From Steinernema hermaphroditum (Eukaryota > Nematoda > Chromadorea > Rhabditida > Steinernematidae), in assembly GCA_030435675.1 (NCBI GenBank), contig CM059621.1, forward strand, positions 11,656,001 through 11,720,000: a stretch of DNA of 64,000 nt. The letters are read 5' to 3'. Below the pieces are notes generated by a model, which ran no database searches, had not been told where the DNA came from, and saw nothing but the letters and a program-made list of their open reading frames with translations. This document shows positions 46,301 through 59,078 of the stretch, in pieces. Every line of letters begins with the position of its first letter. Position 1 is the first letter of the stretch. The translations under genes and the position numbers were made by a program.

Positions 46301-49300
46301 TGTGTGGCACTAATAGAATAATAACGGGAAGGAGGGGAGAGGATTGCCCAACGCGCGAAAGGTCATTCCGTGTGCCCTTAATTGGAGTTGCCGATGACGG
46401 AGAATTCGAGACGATGATGGATGTGGGTGTCTTGAGACGAGGACGACGACGGAGTTATATTTATTCGTTTAGTGGCTGAGGGTGGAAACGAACGATGCAA
46501 GGAAGAATTTGCGCCTTGTGGAGTCCATTATGAGGTCGTTAGTTGCGAATGTGAATGTGACACCTGTGACGGGAAGACGCCAAAGCCATTGTGGTTGCAA
46601 ATTTATGAAACGTTAGTTATGATATCGTTCCCTTAATCAACCGTAAATTCCCGTGATGTTTACTTAGAGCTCCTAAAACGATTGTTTTGAGAAAGACTTC
46701 TCTGAATCAGCCTCCAAACACAGCACTCTCCTGGAGCTCCCCTCCCCTCTCGCGCTTCAGTATCAACCTGTGACTCTCGCTTTCGCGCGTTTGCTCTCTG
46801 AATCAGCGCTCCGTCGATCCAAAAACACGCCGCCTTCGTCATCCCCGGAGCGGCGTCGCGTGATCTGTCACAACCGATCTCCTCCCGTTGCAACTCTCAC
46901 CGTTCGCCGCCATTGTCCCTTTCGGGAAGTCTTCGATCCGATCGCATGGACCTGCGCCGTCTGTTTGAGCGTCGCGCGGCCACTTAAAAGACGAGGAAAG
47001 GCTGTAAGAGCGCTGACAGCTTGCGGCCGCCATTAGGCTAATCCTCTGAGCCAACTTTGCTTCGGTTACTGTATGCAGTTACTCGAGATTAGCCGGGTCA
47101 ATCCATTGTTTTGGGACGCTATTGTTTTCTGGTGGTGGGTGGATGGACTTTGGGTGGTCGGAGTTTTGGACTGTTTTAAAATCTAGAGAATCGCCTTGTG
47201 CCCCTTTTGAGTGTTCTATTTGTGGATCTTTTGGGTGTAAATTCCATCCATAGCGCTCATTCAACATTGATCTTATGACGTTCCTTCGCTACTTTCTGTA
47301 CTCTCACACTCCAGAGTACAGTGAACTTTCGATAAAATCTCCTGTTTGTGGCGGCATAACCACCGTGCCACGTCTCACCTCTCAAAAACTCGAACTGTTC
47401 GTAGACGTTCTCGGAAACGGTTCGTCCAAATCCTGTTTGAGAGGGAAGCGGCGTTATTGTTAAGTATGATTGGGTGTGGCGGGCCTTCGTGACTTTCCTA
47501 ATACGACTTGACTTCCGTCGAGTTGAGCACCTTCTTGTCACGTTTCTTTCATCTTTTGCTTTCATCTTAAGGCTTTTGATATGGCTATGACCTCAGCATT
47601 CCGTGGTATGGTTCCAAAAACGAAGAGATCTTCGGCAAATAACCGAATTGCGTCTCCAGATAACACGTTAACGGTCCATAAAAATAACTTTCCCCAGCCC
47701 AGTTCACCTTCTTGGCGGTGCAGAGAGCGCGTTCTGCCGACGTTGTTGTTGTTGTCGCGCAGCGCAGACCGTAATAATCTCGCACTTATTGTGTAAACCT
47801 AATTTCTGCGCGGATCCTCCTCCGGCAACGGCGCCGCTATCACCAGAATTGCATCTCGCGTCGATAATATCGCCCGGGAGCGCCCGAGTCCGTCTTCGTT
47901 AAATCTCTAATTCGATGATTCGCGCCCTCCTAATTAGTGTCTCGAGCTGTGTATACATCAGCCTCGCCTGCACGCCTATTTGCATTCTCACTGTGTCCTC
48001 TTTGCAGCGCCGACATGGAGCACCGCACGAAGAGGGAAGCGCCCCTGAAGGACCTTTCGGAGCACGTGCTGAAGGCCAAGAATCTGCAGCAGCTGGTCGC
48101 CACCATCGAGGGATACTCGTCGGACAAAGAGCGCGACCGCGTAAAGCAGCCGCCGCCCGTCAGGATCGTGCCCTTCTCTGGCATGAAACCCCAGGTTGGT
48201 GCTTTAGTCTCCTTTTTCTCAGAATTCTCGACTTCTTCGGGTTCCGAAGGTTCTGGCGATCGACCTTGGCGCGTTATCGACAGCCAAATCTGTCACTTTG
48301 AGGTTTTTTTGATACTTGTACGCATGTCAAAGGGCTGTCGTTTTCACCTTGGATCGATTTTGCACATTCCTTTCTGCACCGTTTCTGCACAAAAAGTTGA
48401 AAACGGAGATTTTCTGCAGAAAATCGAGCTATATTTGGAAGCTGGAAATAGCCTGAAAATTCCACTTTCCCAAAAACCTCATAAAACTGAACTGTAAACC
48501 GCCTTGTTTACGTCAATGGTGACCCTTCTTGAACCTCTGTTTCCGTTGATCTGTTGTCGCCGTTGCGCAACATCATAAACCTATCGGCGCCTCGGCGAGG
48601 ACGTCTGCTTGCCGCCGAAAGTGTCAAGCGATACTCTTCGCCGCTTCTGCTCGCCAATCCTCTTTGTAAGCCGCGATCGACGTGCCAATTGACCTTAGCA
48701 CGTCACCTACTTGAGAAAGCGTCTCGCACGCTTTGATCCGGCGACGTCTGCTGTTGCTCGATCAGGTGTTATCCGGCTTTAGAGTCTCCGAAAGTGACTC
48801 ATTCACACGCCACAAGTGGCACGTTTCTGGTCGAGACCGCATTTGGAAGTGAGACCTCTCTTCTTCCGAGGTGGCTGAGCAGAAATGGCCAAAACTATCA
48901 CTTTTAATTGTGGATAAACAATCGCACAAAAACGGTCCACTTCCCCATCATGGACCAAATGAAAAACGATCCGATTTCATTTGATTATGCAACGATCGTC
49001 GTTTCGCACTCGAGTGCCACTCCCCGGGGGGTCGAGAACGCGGGAGTCAATGACACTATGTCAACGCTCGAATCCATCATTTCGCACTCGGCGGGGCACC
49101 TTCCGGCATCGGTTCCGTCGACCTCTCCCCAACTGATACGAGGCGTGGTCACCGCAGATCCGTCCACTAAAAGCCGAGCCGCAAACTCGCATTTGTTTTG
49201 TTCGCCAATCTGCTGACCTCGTCCCGTCATGAACCAGGCTCTCAAAAATTGTCTTTGCCTGGTATAACTCAAGAACTTTCGAATTGTGCATGGGCTAAGT

Positions 49301-51200
49301 GAACTCCTTTCAGGACAGCGACATCATTCGGCCGATCGCCTTCCGCCCGCTGCCTTCTAAGAAGGCTTCTGAACCCATCGATCGCCACTCGATCACTTCC
49401 GAATCGTCGTCTTTCTGCCTCAAATCTAACAGGTGAGTCTTGAGGGAACTAGTTTTCAGGACAACTAGGGAAATCGTAACGTAAGGCTTTGCTTGCTTAG
49501 GGAACATTTCCTGTTTGCACACTTTGTTGACAACGGAAGGGTGTCATTAAAAATGAAAAAACATATGTACCCAGGGAGAGGCAAACACCCGAAATGTAAA
49601 TGATCGGCCCTATGAAAGATACATTTCTTTCCTACGCAAACATAATGGATACAGAAATTCGCAATTAAGACGTCGGCGTTTCAGAAGCGACTCTCCCACC
49701 TCGCAACCACAAAACAACAAACGCAACTCGAGAACTCTCAACGTCGGCCTCGTCCAGCCGAGTCGCCCCAAACCGATCTATCAGCCCTCCACGAGGTACC
49801 CTCCCTCACCCCATCAATTACCCTCCGATTCTCTCTAGCACGGCCTCCACTTCGAATCTCTACAAAACAACCTCATCGCATCAACCGAAAGTGACTAGCG
49901 TCCGCGACGAAAACGACTACGATACCGTACCCGAGTATCTCGACCGCGAAAAATGTCTTAGCGAGGGTATGTTCCCTGCATCCGTATATCCTCAGGTTGA
50001 TTCGTCTTTAGGGGAAAACTCCGACTACTCCATGATCTACCCCTATCAGTCGCAGTTCGCCTCGAATCGGCGATCGCATCAGCCGACCCTTCCCTCCCCG
50101 CCGACGACCAACAAGAAGACGCACCACTCTAGTCACCACAACGTCTATGGTTCGAACGCATCGAACAGCTCGCGAAACTCCTCGGGAATCCACATCACGC
50201 CGTCGCCGAGCGATTCGGGAATTGTCGACTACGAGGTGCTTTGATTAATGGCCGCCAGTTGGGCGCTAAACAGGCGATCGTTTCAGTCGATGATGCGGGA
50301 CAAAGACAACGAATTGAATCAGATCCGCTCGACGATGGAACACAACGAGGAGGTCGTCGTCCGCGTCTACCAGGAGAAGGAGCGTCAGTGGAGGGAGCAG
50401 TTGGCCGACTTGAAGCAGAAGCTGCAGGCGAGTCAGCAGGGCGAGCACGCTCTCAGGCTCCAGGTCCAGAAGAGCAACGAGCAGAGGGATCAGCTATTGA
50501 ATACGATCCACGCGCTCACCAACGACAAGCAGGTGCTGGAGAAGAAGGTGAGCTTTTGAGTTTGCAGTAAAATCAGTGTTATAAAGGTCGAAGAATGCAA
50601 ATAGCAAAACCTAGATTTTCCTTTGTCTACAAAGTAGAGTATGAGAACTCTATGAATTGTTTAAACTTTGAGATGAACCCTTAGATCGATTTTCTTAACC
50701 AGTCTCATTCCAGTGCACAAACATCGAACGGGAACTGCAAACCCTGAAGACCCGCTTCGACCAGCTCAACTACCATCCTTCGAGCAACTGCGAGAACTGC
50801 GCTCGTAGATCTTCCATCATCTCCACCTACGAGAATGCATCGAAGCCCAAACCGAAGCCTCCGGTGCCGGCGCCTCGTGTCTCCAAAGAGCTCAACTCGA
50901 ACGACCGCGAGATTCGGTCAGAAATGGACGAACTCCGTTCGGAGATCAGCAATCTGAAGAACCAACTCCATGGCCAGATGAATCTGTTCGCCGAGGAACG
51001 TCGCCGATGGCAGGGCGACCGCAATCTGGTAAATAGGAGCTCTGCAGAGTGCAGACGCATCATCGATCTCCGTTTAGAGCGGCTCTTCGCCAAACAACAA
51101 CAGCCACAACGTCTCCGAGAGCTCGAGTGTGCTTCGGCCGGTGCGTCTGCAGGAAGGTAGCAAACGGTGCGCGGTGATCAGTCAAGATCGGCTCATCTGA
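37345..51200 (+). CDS. Large coiled-coil protein, tentatively Fez1/LZTS-N4BP3-like
   Basis: Fourteen exons (37345-37400, 37764-38051, 38136-38267, 43336-43435, 43823-44187, 45240-45437, 48008-48194, 49314-49432, 49685-49795, 49839-49966, 50012-50235, 50287-50547, 50714-51028, 51078-51200) join in phase to 868 residues. The first two thirds are disordered and basic, Ser/Pro-rich. From about residue 637 a long coiled coil follows (MRDKDNELNQIRSTMEHNEE, VYQEKERQWREQL, NDKQVLEKKCTNIERELQTL), then a PKPKPPVPAPR SH3-ligand-like stretch, a second coil (EIRSEMDELRSEISNLKNQL) and a Ser/Asn-rich tail. The coil pattern resembles the Fez1 domain of LZTS/N4BP3 synaptic and cytoskeletal scaffolds. The assignment is from memory of that pattern and uncertain. 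A poly(A) signal lies near 51306. Confidence 0.65.
38268..43335. other. 5.1 kb intron of the coiled-coil gene
   Basis: By far the longest intron in the window. It is AT-rich in 41.4-42.7 kb and GC-rich near 38.9-39.7 and 40.5-41.2 kb. A minus-strand frame at 38570-38908 lacks an ATG or splice support and is not called. A candidate alternative first exon lies at its 3' end (43165-43241). Confidence 0.5.
43165..43241 (+). other. Candidate alternative first exon of the coiled-coil gene
   Basis: ATG 43165 opens 25 codons (MASASQRTIGASRRHRPHVR start) ending at a GTAATC donor in phase 2, which is exactly the phase needed by the next exon at 43336. The product would be a shorter isoform beginning inside the long intron. 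It is inferred only from frame and phase. Confidence 0.4.
49967..50011 (+). other. Optional 45-nt in-frame intron
   Basis: GTATGT...TCTTTAG, 45 nt long and free of stops in the reading frame. Splicing removes 15 residues and retention keeps the protein open. Nematode introns of 45-50 nt are common, so it is probably spliced, but retention would be harmless. Confidence 0.5.
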
Positions 51201-52798
51201 GCGCTTCTGAGGACAGAGTTTCATTATACTATTTGTTTTGCGAGAAAGATTATGTTCACTGCGATTAATTATATTTCGTTCAAAGCGTTTATTGATCTGT
51301 ATATGAATAAAACTACTTCAGTGCTAGGTGCATGAAGGAATACGGTAGATCGGTGAAAGTTGCTTCTTTAACGAGAGGTGTTAAGTGGCGTTGGAATAAA
51401 GGTGAAAGAACTGTTGAATGGAACACAGTGCGAATTCTGGACCATAGATAGCGACACGGTGAAGTTTTGCAATCCAGCTCATATTGACCACCTGCCGGCT
51501 CCGGCATCTCTTGGACTTTACTTTACTTTACTTCATGAATCAAAGGCGTTACGCCTTGCATGACACCGAAAATAGACAACAGAGGATATCACTTGTAGAC
51601 TGCTTAATTCCTGGCGTGGTGTTGATGTCGAACCGGTCGTAGACGGCGCGCTTCACGGGGCATCTGGGAATCGCGCATCTCCGGAAATGGCGGTGAAACT
51701 TCTTCTTCTCGGGCGTTTGCGGCACAGCGGACGCTTCTGAGCTCGCATATGCTTCGAAAAGATGAGTCACTGGTCCAGAAGTTGCGTTTTCGTCGGTGGT
51801 GGCGTCCTCAGAGCGTCGGCGACCTTCGGGATGACATCTCGCGCTGCCGGATTCCTGGCGTCGGACATCTTGTTGTCAACGGTGGTGGGACTACGGCTTC
51901 CGGGTGTCCCAATTCCCTCTGGAAGCCGGAAAACTCATACATGCCACTGGATTTGCTGTCTGACCAACCGGGCGCTCAGAGAGCGACCGGAGGGACCGAC
52001 AAACAAACAATAACATGATTTTAGTTGTTTTTGGCGTCAAATGTGTAACATGCCTTATGGTAACAATCTACTAGCTAAGTTGAAGGATCACACAGAGGAA
52101 ATCAGCCATAAGGTCAATAGTGAAATGCCTTCAGGTAGTTGTGAAAAAGGACTTTGTAACCGGACCGTCGACACAAAACATTGAAGTATTTAGAATAAAT
52201 ATGTGGTAAATATCTCAAATGATTATCGACCTCCCTTTGTTTGATTAGGTTGATCCATGAAAAATGACCGATCATTTAAGTTTATTAACATATATGCCAA
52301 TCATTAACGGTATTTACCGTTTGACTAAACAATCTCAGCCCACTTCTCGGGTAAAAGCCGGATTCCTCGAATACTAGAGGTTTTGAGTCAAAAATGTTTT
52401 CGATGTCAGAGTTTGGAACATCATTGGAATGGTGTTAATGGTGGCGGAAGTATTTTTTGATATATCATGTTCATGCCTGTTTTCCCCCATATCTGATTGC
52501 AACTCTCGGACGATCTGCGATCTCATCGGACATCTTATCTTCTCGATTTATCTCTACATGTCCTAGTCACAGAATGCGCCGAATAATGGCGGTTTAACAC
52601 ATGCGTTGTCCCTCTGCAAAAGAACGCAAAACCTTTCTTCAAGAACGATATACAGTTTCTCAATGAATCCTCATAAAGCATCTCTTTTTTTGTTATTTGT
52701 TCACTCTTTTTACACTTTATTATTTTTCTATATATGTACATGTAGTACCATATCTGCTTTGGATCGTTGGGGCCCCTTCGTATTTACATTAAATTTTC
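51201..52798. other. Intergenic, with one weak minus-strand coding candidate
   Basis: A minus-strand frame at about 51895-51549 has good codon composition (VPQTPEKKKFHRHFRRCAIP, VYDRFDINTTPGIKQ) but no ATG in frame. A nearby ATG (MSDARNPAARD) is in another frame and no clean intron joins them. The rest is AT-rich. A minus-strand AATAAA near 52716 probably serves the DB-module gene. Confidence 0.4.
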
Positions 52799-53371
52799 CT
52801 ATTCGAGCTGGATTCCGGAGTGGTGGCAGTACATGAGGACGTTCCAGTTGAAGAGGCAGGTGACGTCGTTGCGACTGATGGTGGAGATGCCCTCGCCGGC
52901 GGGGTCGCAGAAACGGAGGCAGCGGTCGCCAACGCCGAGCTTCGAGTCGGTGAGGTTGAGGTGTTCGCAGCATTTACGGTTGTCCTACAAAGAAGGAGCT
53001 GGGTCCTACCACGCCAATGTACAAAGTACCTGGTTCTGAGATGCGCAGAAGAGAATGGCCGACGTGTGCTTCAAGTCGCACTTGTTGGACTTGATCGCTT
53101 GCATGAGCTAAAGAGTCAGGTCACTCGGAGCTGGAAAGAACGCCGAGATTACCAAGTTGCGGGCGGTGACCTCGTCGGTTTCATACTGGCAGAGGCTCTG
53201 GCACCCGGCGGGGACGTACTGCTGGCAGCACTGCTTGAAGAGGCTGTCGGCACGCTCCTTGGCGACACAAGGGGCGAAGTCCGACTCGGCGGTGCCGCAC
53301 TTTGAGTCCTTAGCGTCCTCGGCGAAGGCCACAGCCGCCACAAGAAGAAGGAGAGCCAGAGAACGCGACAT
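52799..53371 (-). CDS. Secreted DB-module protein
   Basis: Three exons (53371-53153, 53107-53030, 52984-52799) with 45-nt introns in phase 0 give 160 residues. The signal peptide (MSRSLALLLLVAAVAFAEDA) is followed by a cysteine framework. FKQCCQQYVPAGCQSLCQYE and later NRKCCEHLNL, GDRCLRFCDPAGE and CLFNWNVLMYCHHS match the nematode DB module, which carries about 12 cysteines and a P-x-C-x3-C-x-Y-(D/E) signature. DB proteins are secreted or membrane-anchored nematode proteins of poorly known function. No transmembrane segment follows, so this one is probably freely secreted. Confidence 0.85.
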
Positions 53372-56300
53372 CTCTCGAGACAACCTGAAGACGAACTGAA
53401 AATGGGAAGGGTTCTTGAGGGGCAACCGCGCTTCCAAACATGGAAAACCCGTTTTTTTCGCGTCGAAAACAGTTTCAAGTTTTGTAACATCGCCTGATGA
53501 ACCACCTACGACGACGAAATGACAAACAGAAGACACCGATATCGCTTTGGCGGCAGAGGAACGGTGCCCTGAAAGTGAAAAGGCGGTCGGGATAAACATG
53601 GACCGCCAAATGACATCCTCTCTGTGGATTTATGCGCAATCCACGGAAGAAATATTCTGATAACGAGGTCATCGGCGATGCCGCGCCTCATTTGGGTCAC
53701 TCCCAGTCAAGTTGCATTGTTTTAACGCTTTGTGCGCGAGAATTGGAAAACGACGGAAAAGATGAACCCATGATGGAGCGGAGAAAGGTGAAAGAGAGAG
53801 TGCGCACGCGACGGAACGCCCGCAGCGACACAGAAGTAATTGAGACGGCGCGTCTCCGATTAACCCTTGTTTTTGTGCATTTTATTCTATCTGATGGGAC
53901 AAGAAGGTAACGTAAACACATCGAATGTTGACTGAAACAGGTACTGAACGGATGAGGTTTGGCGTTGACGGCCAATACGGCAAGAAGTGGTCGTAAAAGG
54001 AGAAAAGGTAGAACAAACAAATACAAAACTGTCGACCTGTTTGTCCTAATTAAGTGTTCGTCGGACTTTCGTTTCCTGTTTCTCGCAAATTACGAGATCG
54101 GCGATGACCCAATAGACGGAAAGAAACGGCAAAAGAGAAAGGAAGGATTTCACGGCGGATTCTCGACGAAGATCGTGGAAAAGAGGAGCTCTGCGTTTGG
54201 AGAAATCAATCTTCAAATGAACCAAGAAGTCATGGAAACGACTGAGTGCACCTTCTCTGGATAATGTAGCACAGAACTATAGAATGGATAGAGGAAACAA
54301 GGTTTATCGATCATATCGGTTAGAATTGAAGATCTATCTGAGACGTAGCTTATATCCGTTTGTGAAATTTTCCCCTAATCCTTTCTCAAACAAGTGAATC
54401 TCTCGCGCTAGGTTTGTGATCTGAGATAAGATCTGCTAAGTGTGTCGGTGGGCACAAATTGGGAGACACCGGAACGATCTCTCTCAAGTGTGAACTAAGC
54501 AAACCGGGGGTGAACACAAAATAAAGTCCCTCCGGCAAGTGTTGGAACCTACTGGATACACGGTAATCCACGACCTCCTCCGGAGCAACTTGCTCCCAAC
54601 AGCTACTTCTTGAACTCAATGATCACCGTCCCAGGGCCGAATCCACCCTCGTTTTTCCAAACATTCACACTCTTAAAACATGCATTTTTAGTGTTCATCG
54701 ACCACTAAGTTACGACGTGACCTTTTGCAAATATATCGAAGATGTTACAGGACGTTCTTTGTGAGAAAGATTTATTGACAGGACGTATGTGTCCGTTTTT
54801 CGATCAGGTCACACGGAAAAGGGTGTTTCATAAGTTATTTTTACAAGCATAAAAACATGTAACACCTTTTTATGCCCACTTTGACACCTTTCTCGGGAGA
54901 ACCGATGCCCAACCCGGACCTGCCGGACATTACACTTCCTATCTCAGGTCATCGCTCATGACGCTCCCCACGTTGTTTTTTGATCGGAGGTGATAAATGA
55001 TTCGGGAGAGTTGCCTGCAGAATCTCTTTGTCGTTCCCGATCGAGGAACTTCTGGTTTGAGCGAGAATATTTGAGTTCTTCATTTCGTCTGGAAGTTGCA
55101 GTCCACCTTGCTAAATCCGCCAGGAATCGCACTTTCGGGGTCTTGTTGGCGCCGTCGACAACGAGATCTAATTTACATGAACACTCCATTAAGGTCAGAG
55201 GGAAAACCAGAAAAGTGAGGTGCGTGGCGGGAACCGGTCGACGATTATGTAAATGCATTCAGGCGAGAGTTAATGTGAACTCCACTTGATCGCAGAGGTC
55301 ACTGCAATTATGACACCTCAGGGAACTTGGGATCGGACAAATCGCGTAATGGGAACTCTACGTGAAATTTGGAGTCCTTTCAGCATTGATAAAAGAAATT
55401 GAAATTTACAATTGGTGAATCGGGGTCACCGAAAATTAGACCCCTATGGGCAACCGTTCCTTCTTTGATTGTGATTTCGATAACTTCTACTTTACGGATG
55501 ATGCATTGGAAACGTCGCAAAATAAAAAAGCACGCTCTAAATTCACAAAGTATTCCTCCTGAACTCAGAGGACTGTTCTTTCCTGATGGTGCTTAAGCTG
55601 GCCCCCTGAGATTGCGACATGTGTGTGATGCACGGGCTGCCTACGGTATAATTGTGCGAGGGACGATGACTGCCTTTAACCACATCGTTGGGTCTTACTT
55701 ACCGAATGAACCCCATATCAGGCCGAATCACCTCGTACATTTCGTAATCTCGAGAAGCCAGGTCATTGCGCAACTTCGAGGTGTCAGATAAAGGCATAAC
55801 GAGCAGCAGTCATCCGAGATCGGTGAGAAGAATGCAGTGGACAAGCGGCAAACCACAGTGGGGTTAGAGTCAAGTGTACTTAACAATGCGACCATCGCCT
55901 ATGCCCTATGAGTAAACAGTGCGAAAATAACGATATTTATGAAGTGATAAGTTAGAAGACTTAATGAGAGGAGCGCTTTTATTTCATCACTTTACCTGAG
56001 CTCTTTCTTGTTTTATAGGACGTCCACGATTCTTATATGTACAGTATTCAAAAACCCAATTTTTTACCATGTCCCTTACAAAATTTATAGCATTTCACTT
56101 AATATACTAGAGTTGCTCCCTTATTTTTATTTTTTTCTTAAAGTTTTTGCCCGCCGTTTTTCTCTTCTCTGGGAATTATAGTTTTGTCGTTCTTTTCGAA
56201 TCTTCAAATTCTAATCACATCCAGGACGATTTCATACTTTTCCACCAGAATGTTGTGTTTCACATCGTCTATCTTCAGTGAAAACTGAAAATTATAAATG

Positions 56301-56966
56301 TTCCCGCTGTTCATTTCTGACGGAGTGAATTACGTTTGCAACATTTCGATGTTGCGCAAATTAATTTTGGCGGATCTCTTGCAATAGCGTCGAATAAATT
56401 GGGTCTCCGGGAATGAAATTTCTCCTGGAAGAAAAAAAACTTCCGCGTCAAGTCACTATAGAATGAGAGTGTCTTATGCCACAAGAAGGCCCGGCCCGAG
56501 TACTTTCATGGCAACCTCTGAGTACCCAAAGTAAATGGAACCCCGTCCGAGAAGAAGCATCCGGTTTTGCGAACGGATCTCTCATCTCTCGATTCTTTCG
56601 TCGATACGAACGTTCCTCTTCTTCCTTGTGCAAACTGATGTGTACCGATGAATTGTGTCGTGGGTTGTGTCGCCGCCGATCTTCTGTCATCAGAAGAAAT
56701 AATATCAGCCGAGCGAAGGCGGAGAAGCGCGCGTCCGAAATCCAAATCCAACGCTCACCTTCGAGCCTGGCGGTAATCGGGTAAACAGGTCATCGAAAAA
56801 TGAGATGCCCACAGGAGGAGCGTGTTTGCGCCCCCGCCGACTTCGCATTTAAGAACCTGCGCCGCCGGGATTCCAATTGTCTTTCGGGTTGCTCGAGATC
56901 ACCTCTCCTATCAGAAGAGGTCTTCCACAAAGGGATCAGTTTCAAGCAGGTGGCGTTCGATCAGAG
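53372..56966. other. Intergenic between DB-module and warthog genes
   Basis: No supported gene. It includes the dispersed repeat at 55633-55712. Several short frames (for example 53697-54026 minus and 54956-55258 minus) lack splice or family support. The last 600 bases are the promoter side of the warthog gene. Confidence 0.5.
55633..55712 (+). repeat. Dispersed repeat shared with 17684-17765
   Basis: Second copy of the 80-base repeat, about 80% identical by eye, same orientation, 38 kb apart. Its flanks do not match the flanks of the first copy beyond scattered bases. Confidence 0.65.
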
Positions 56967-59078
56967 ATGATCGTGGTGCGTGTGGCCCTCGTGGCTACGT
57001 TCCTTGTGGCCTACGGAGAGGCCTCTTTCTGTGGAAAGTCCTCCGTTCCCTTCAGCTTCGAGGTAAGCCACCCTTTCCTTCAAGGTCATCATCTCCGTTT
57101 AGTCCCTTCCCAACGGCCAGCCTGTTCTTGGATGCGCTCGTCCCTCCTGCTTCGGATGGAATGCCGACGGAAGCCCTGCCTCGAAGCCCGCTCAGTTCTA
57201 CAGAATCAACAAGAAGCCCGACGGCTTCTTCCGCAACTCTGCCGACGCCCGGCCGAAGGCACTCAACGGAGGCGACGCCCTAAACTTCCAGCCCCAAGTT
57301 GCCGTAAGTGGACGGCTTCCAGGGCTGCAGACTCATAATTTGCCTTTAGGAATGCACTGCCACCTTCGAAAGCGACCAGTGCCCCAGCGAGAGCAACTGG
57401 GTCGGTGGTATCGGTCCCCTTCTCAACGCTACGACCCTTCCTCTGGCCCTGCAGTGCTGCTCCTACAGCGCTCTGGGTCTCTCACAGGACCGCGGTGTCG
57501 CCGTCGTTAACCCCGGTCAGATTGTCATCGGAGGAGAAGTTTTGAACGGAAAACGCCAGTACGCTTTCGACTACATTAGCGACATCCTCAAGCACACCAA
57601 GGCCGACGGAACGTGAGTCCTGTGCCCAGAGAGGCCCTCCTGTAGCCCTGTCTTTAGTGTATCCTACGATGTGTCCATTCGACGATTCCCCTGCCTCCCA
57701 CAGCCCGACGAACTCTCCGTGAACGTCGAGCCCGTGACCCGCGACGAGATGCTTCGCAGATTCGCCGGCGTCACCAAAGAACAGCTCCAGAAGCCCTTTC
57801 CCGGGAGCGCCGTTGCCTTCCAGGCCCCCATTGTCCCTGGTTCGGGTGGCGCAACGGCGCAGCTCCAGACCGCAGAACTTGTTGAACGTGTTATTGAGCA
57901 ACCGGTGAGAGTGGCGCAGGAGTCGGAATTCGTCGAAGGACCCTTCGTCGCCGAGAACGACGCCATTGTCGAGGAGATCACCGCCGAAGAGGGCCTCGAA
58001 CTCCCCGAGGGTCAGGTACCCTCTGGCCTCCAAGGACAGGGTGGTGAAGGAACAGGCCAGGGAGGTCAGGGGGCCGGCCAGGGAGGTCAGGGAGCCGGCC
58101 AGGGAGGTGGCCAAGGAGGAGAAGGAGCCGGACAAGGAGCCGGACAGGGCGTTGGCCAAGGAGGCGGAGAAGGCGGAAACGGCGGTGGAAACTTTGGCGG
58201 AGAAGGAGGCAACTTCGGAGGACAAGGAGCCGGGCAGCAGGCCTTCGTCGGACAGCCCCAGTTCCAGCCAGCCCAAGGATTCCAAGGAGGCCAAGGCTTC
58301 CAGGGTGGTCAAGGAGGTGGCTTCCAGGGAGGCGGAGGACCCTACTATGGTGGTGGCGCCCCCGGATACTACGGAGGCGGCGGCGGAGGATATTGGTGCT
58401 TCACCGCGGACACGATGGTGGAGACGGTGCACGGAAAGAAGATCCGCATGGACGAGATCACGATGGAGGACTGGCTTCTCTCTGTCAACGGATCGCAGGC
58501 CGTCTACAGCCCCATGGACTCGTGGGTGCACCGCATGCCCGAGGCCAAGGCCGACTTCCACCGTATCGAGCTCGAAGACGGAAAGGTCCTCAAGCTGACC
58601 GCGAAGCACTACATCTACAAGACAGAGTGCACCGCCCCCGGAGAAGTGGTTCCCTTCGAGAAGATCTCGCGCGAGGCCGTCTTTGCCGAGAAGGTGAACG
58701 TTGGCGACTGCCTCTACACCATCAACAAGGACTACGGCTTCGAGCAGACCGTGGTCAAGAAGATCGACATCATCGAGGAGACCGGCATCTACGCTCCTAT
58801 GACTTCCAACGGCGATGTCGTCGTCAACGACATTCTCGCCTCGTGCCACAACGTCCTCCACAGTCACTCCATGCAGAAGTCCTTCTTCAACATGGTCGAG
58901 TCGCTCACCGACCTCAAGAACTGGATCTTCGGAACCGACTCCTCCACAGCTGACGTCGTAAGTAGCCAACGCTACTCCTGACTCTATACATCCTTTCTAG
59001 CTTGATCTTCCCTCCGGCATCAGTCTCATCGTGGACATGATGGACCTGGTCCTTCCGAAGAACATCCACACCCTCTAG
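56967..59078 (+). CDS. wrt: Warthog-type hedgehog-related protein with Hint autoprocessing domain
   Basis: Five exons (56967-57062, 57103-57303, 57350-57612, 57658-58957, 59001-59078) give 645 residues. A signal peptide (about 1-20) precedes the Wart domain: FCGKSSVPFSFE, NGQPVLGCARPSCFGW, CTATFESDQCPSE, LQCCSY. A long Gly/Gln-rich linker follows at about 310-430. The Hint domain starts at Cys434 (CFTADTMVETVHGKK) with the TxxH motif Thr501-His504 (LTAKHY) and ends near SCHN (Cys583). In this family Hint cleaves the protein and attaches a sterol-like adduct or releases the N-terminal part. All key residues are present, so processing should be active. Warthogs act in cuticle and molting in C. 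elegans. AATAAA lies about 85 bases after the stop. The exact wrt paralogue number cannot be assigned. Confidence 0.9.
58035..58236 (+). repeat. Gly/Gln-rich imperfect tandem repeat in the warthog linker
   Basis: Codons repeat around GGQGAGQGGQGAGQ, shifting to GGNFGGEGGNFGGQ. The DNA repeats as GGCCAGGGAGGTCAGGGAGC-like units. This is a low-complexity, probably flexible linker and a likely site of length variation. Confidence 0.8.

Noticed and set aside
51549..51895. Minus-strand frame with good codon composition
   Set aside because: There is no in-frame ATG and no clean intron to the nearby ATG, so it was left as a remark in the intergenic entry rather than a gene.
57482..58969. 495-codon open frame on the minus strand
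   Set aside because: It is antisense to the warthog exon with its GC-rich Gly/Gln repeat, which keeps the opposite strand open. The plus strand has domain evidence.
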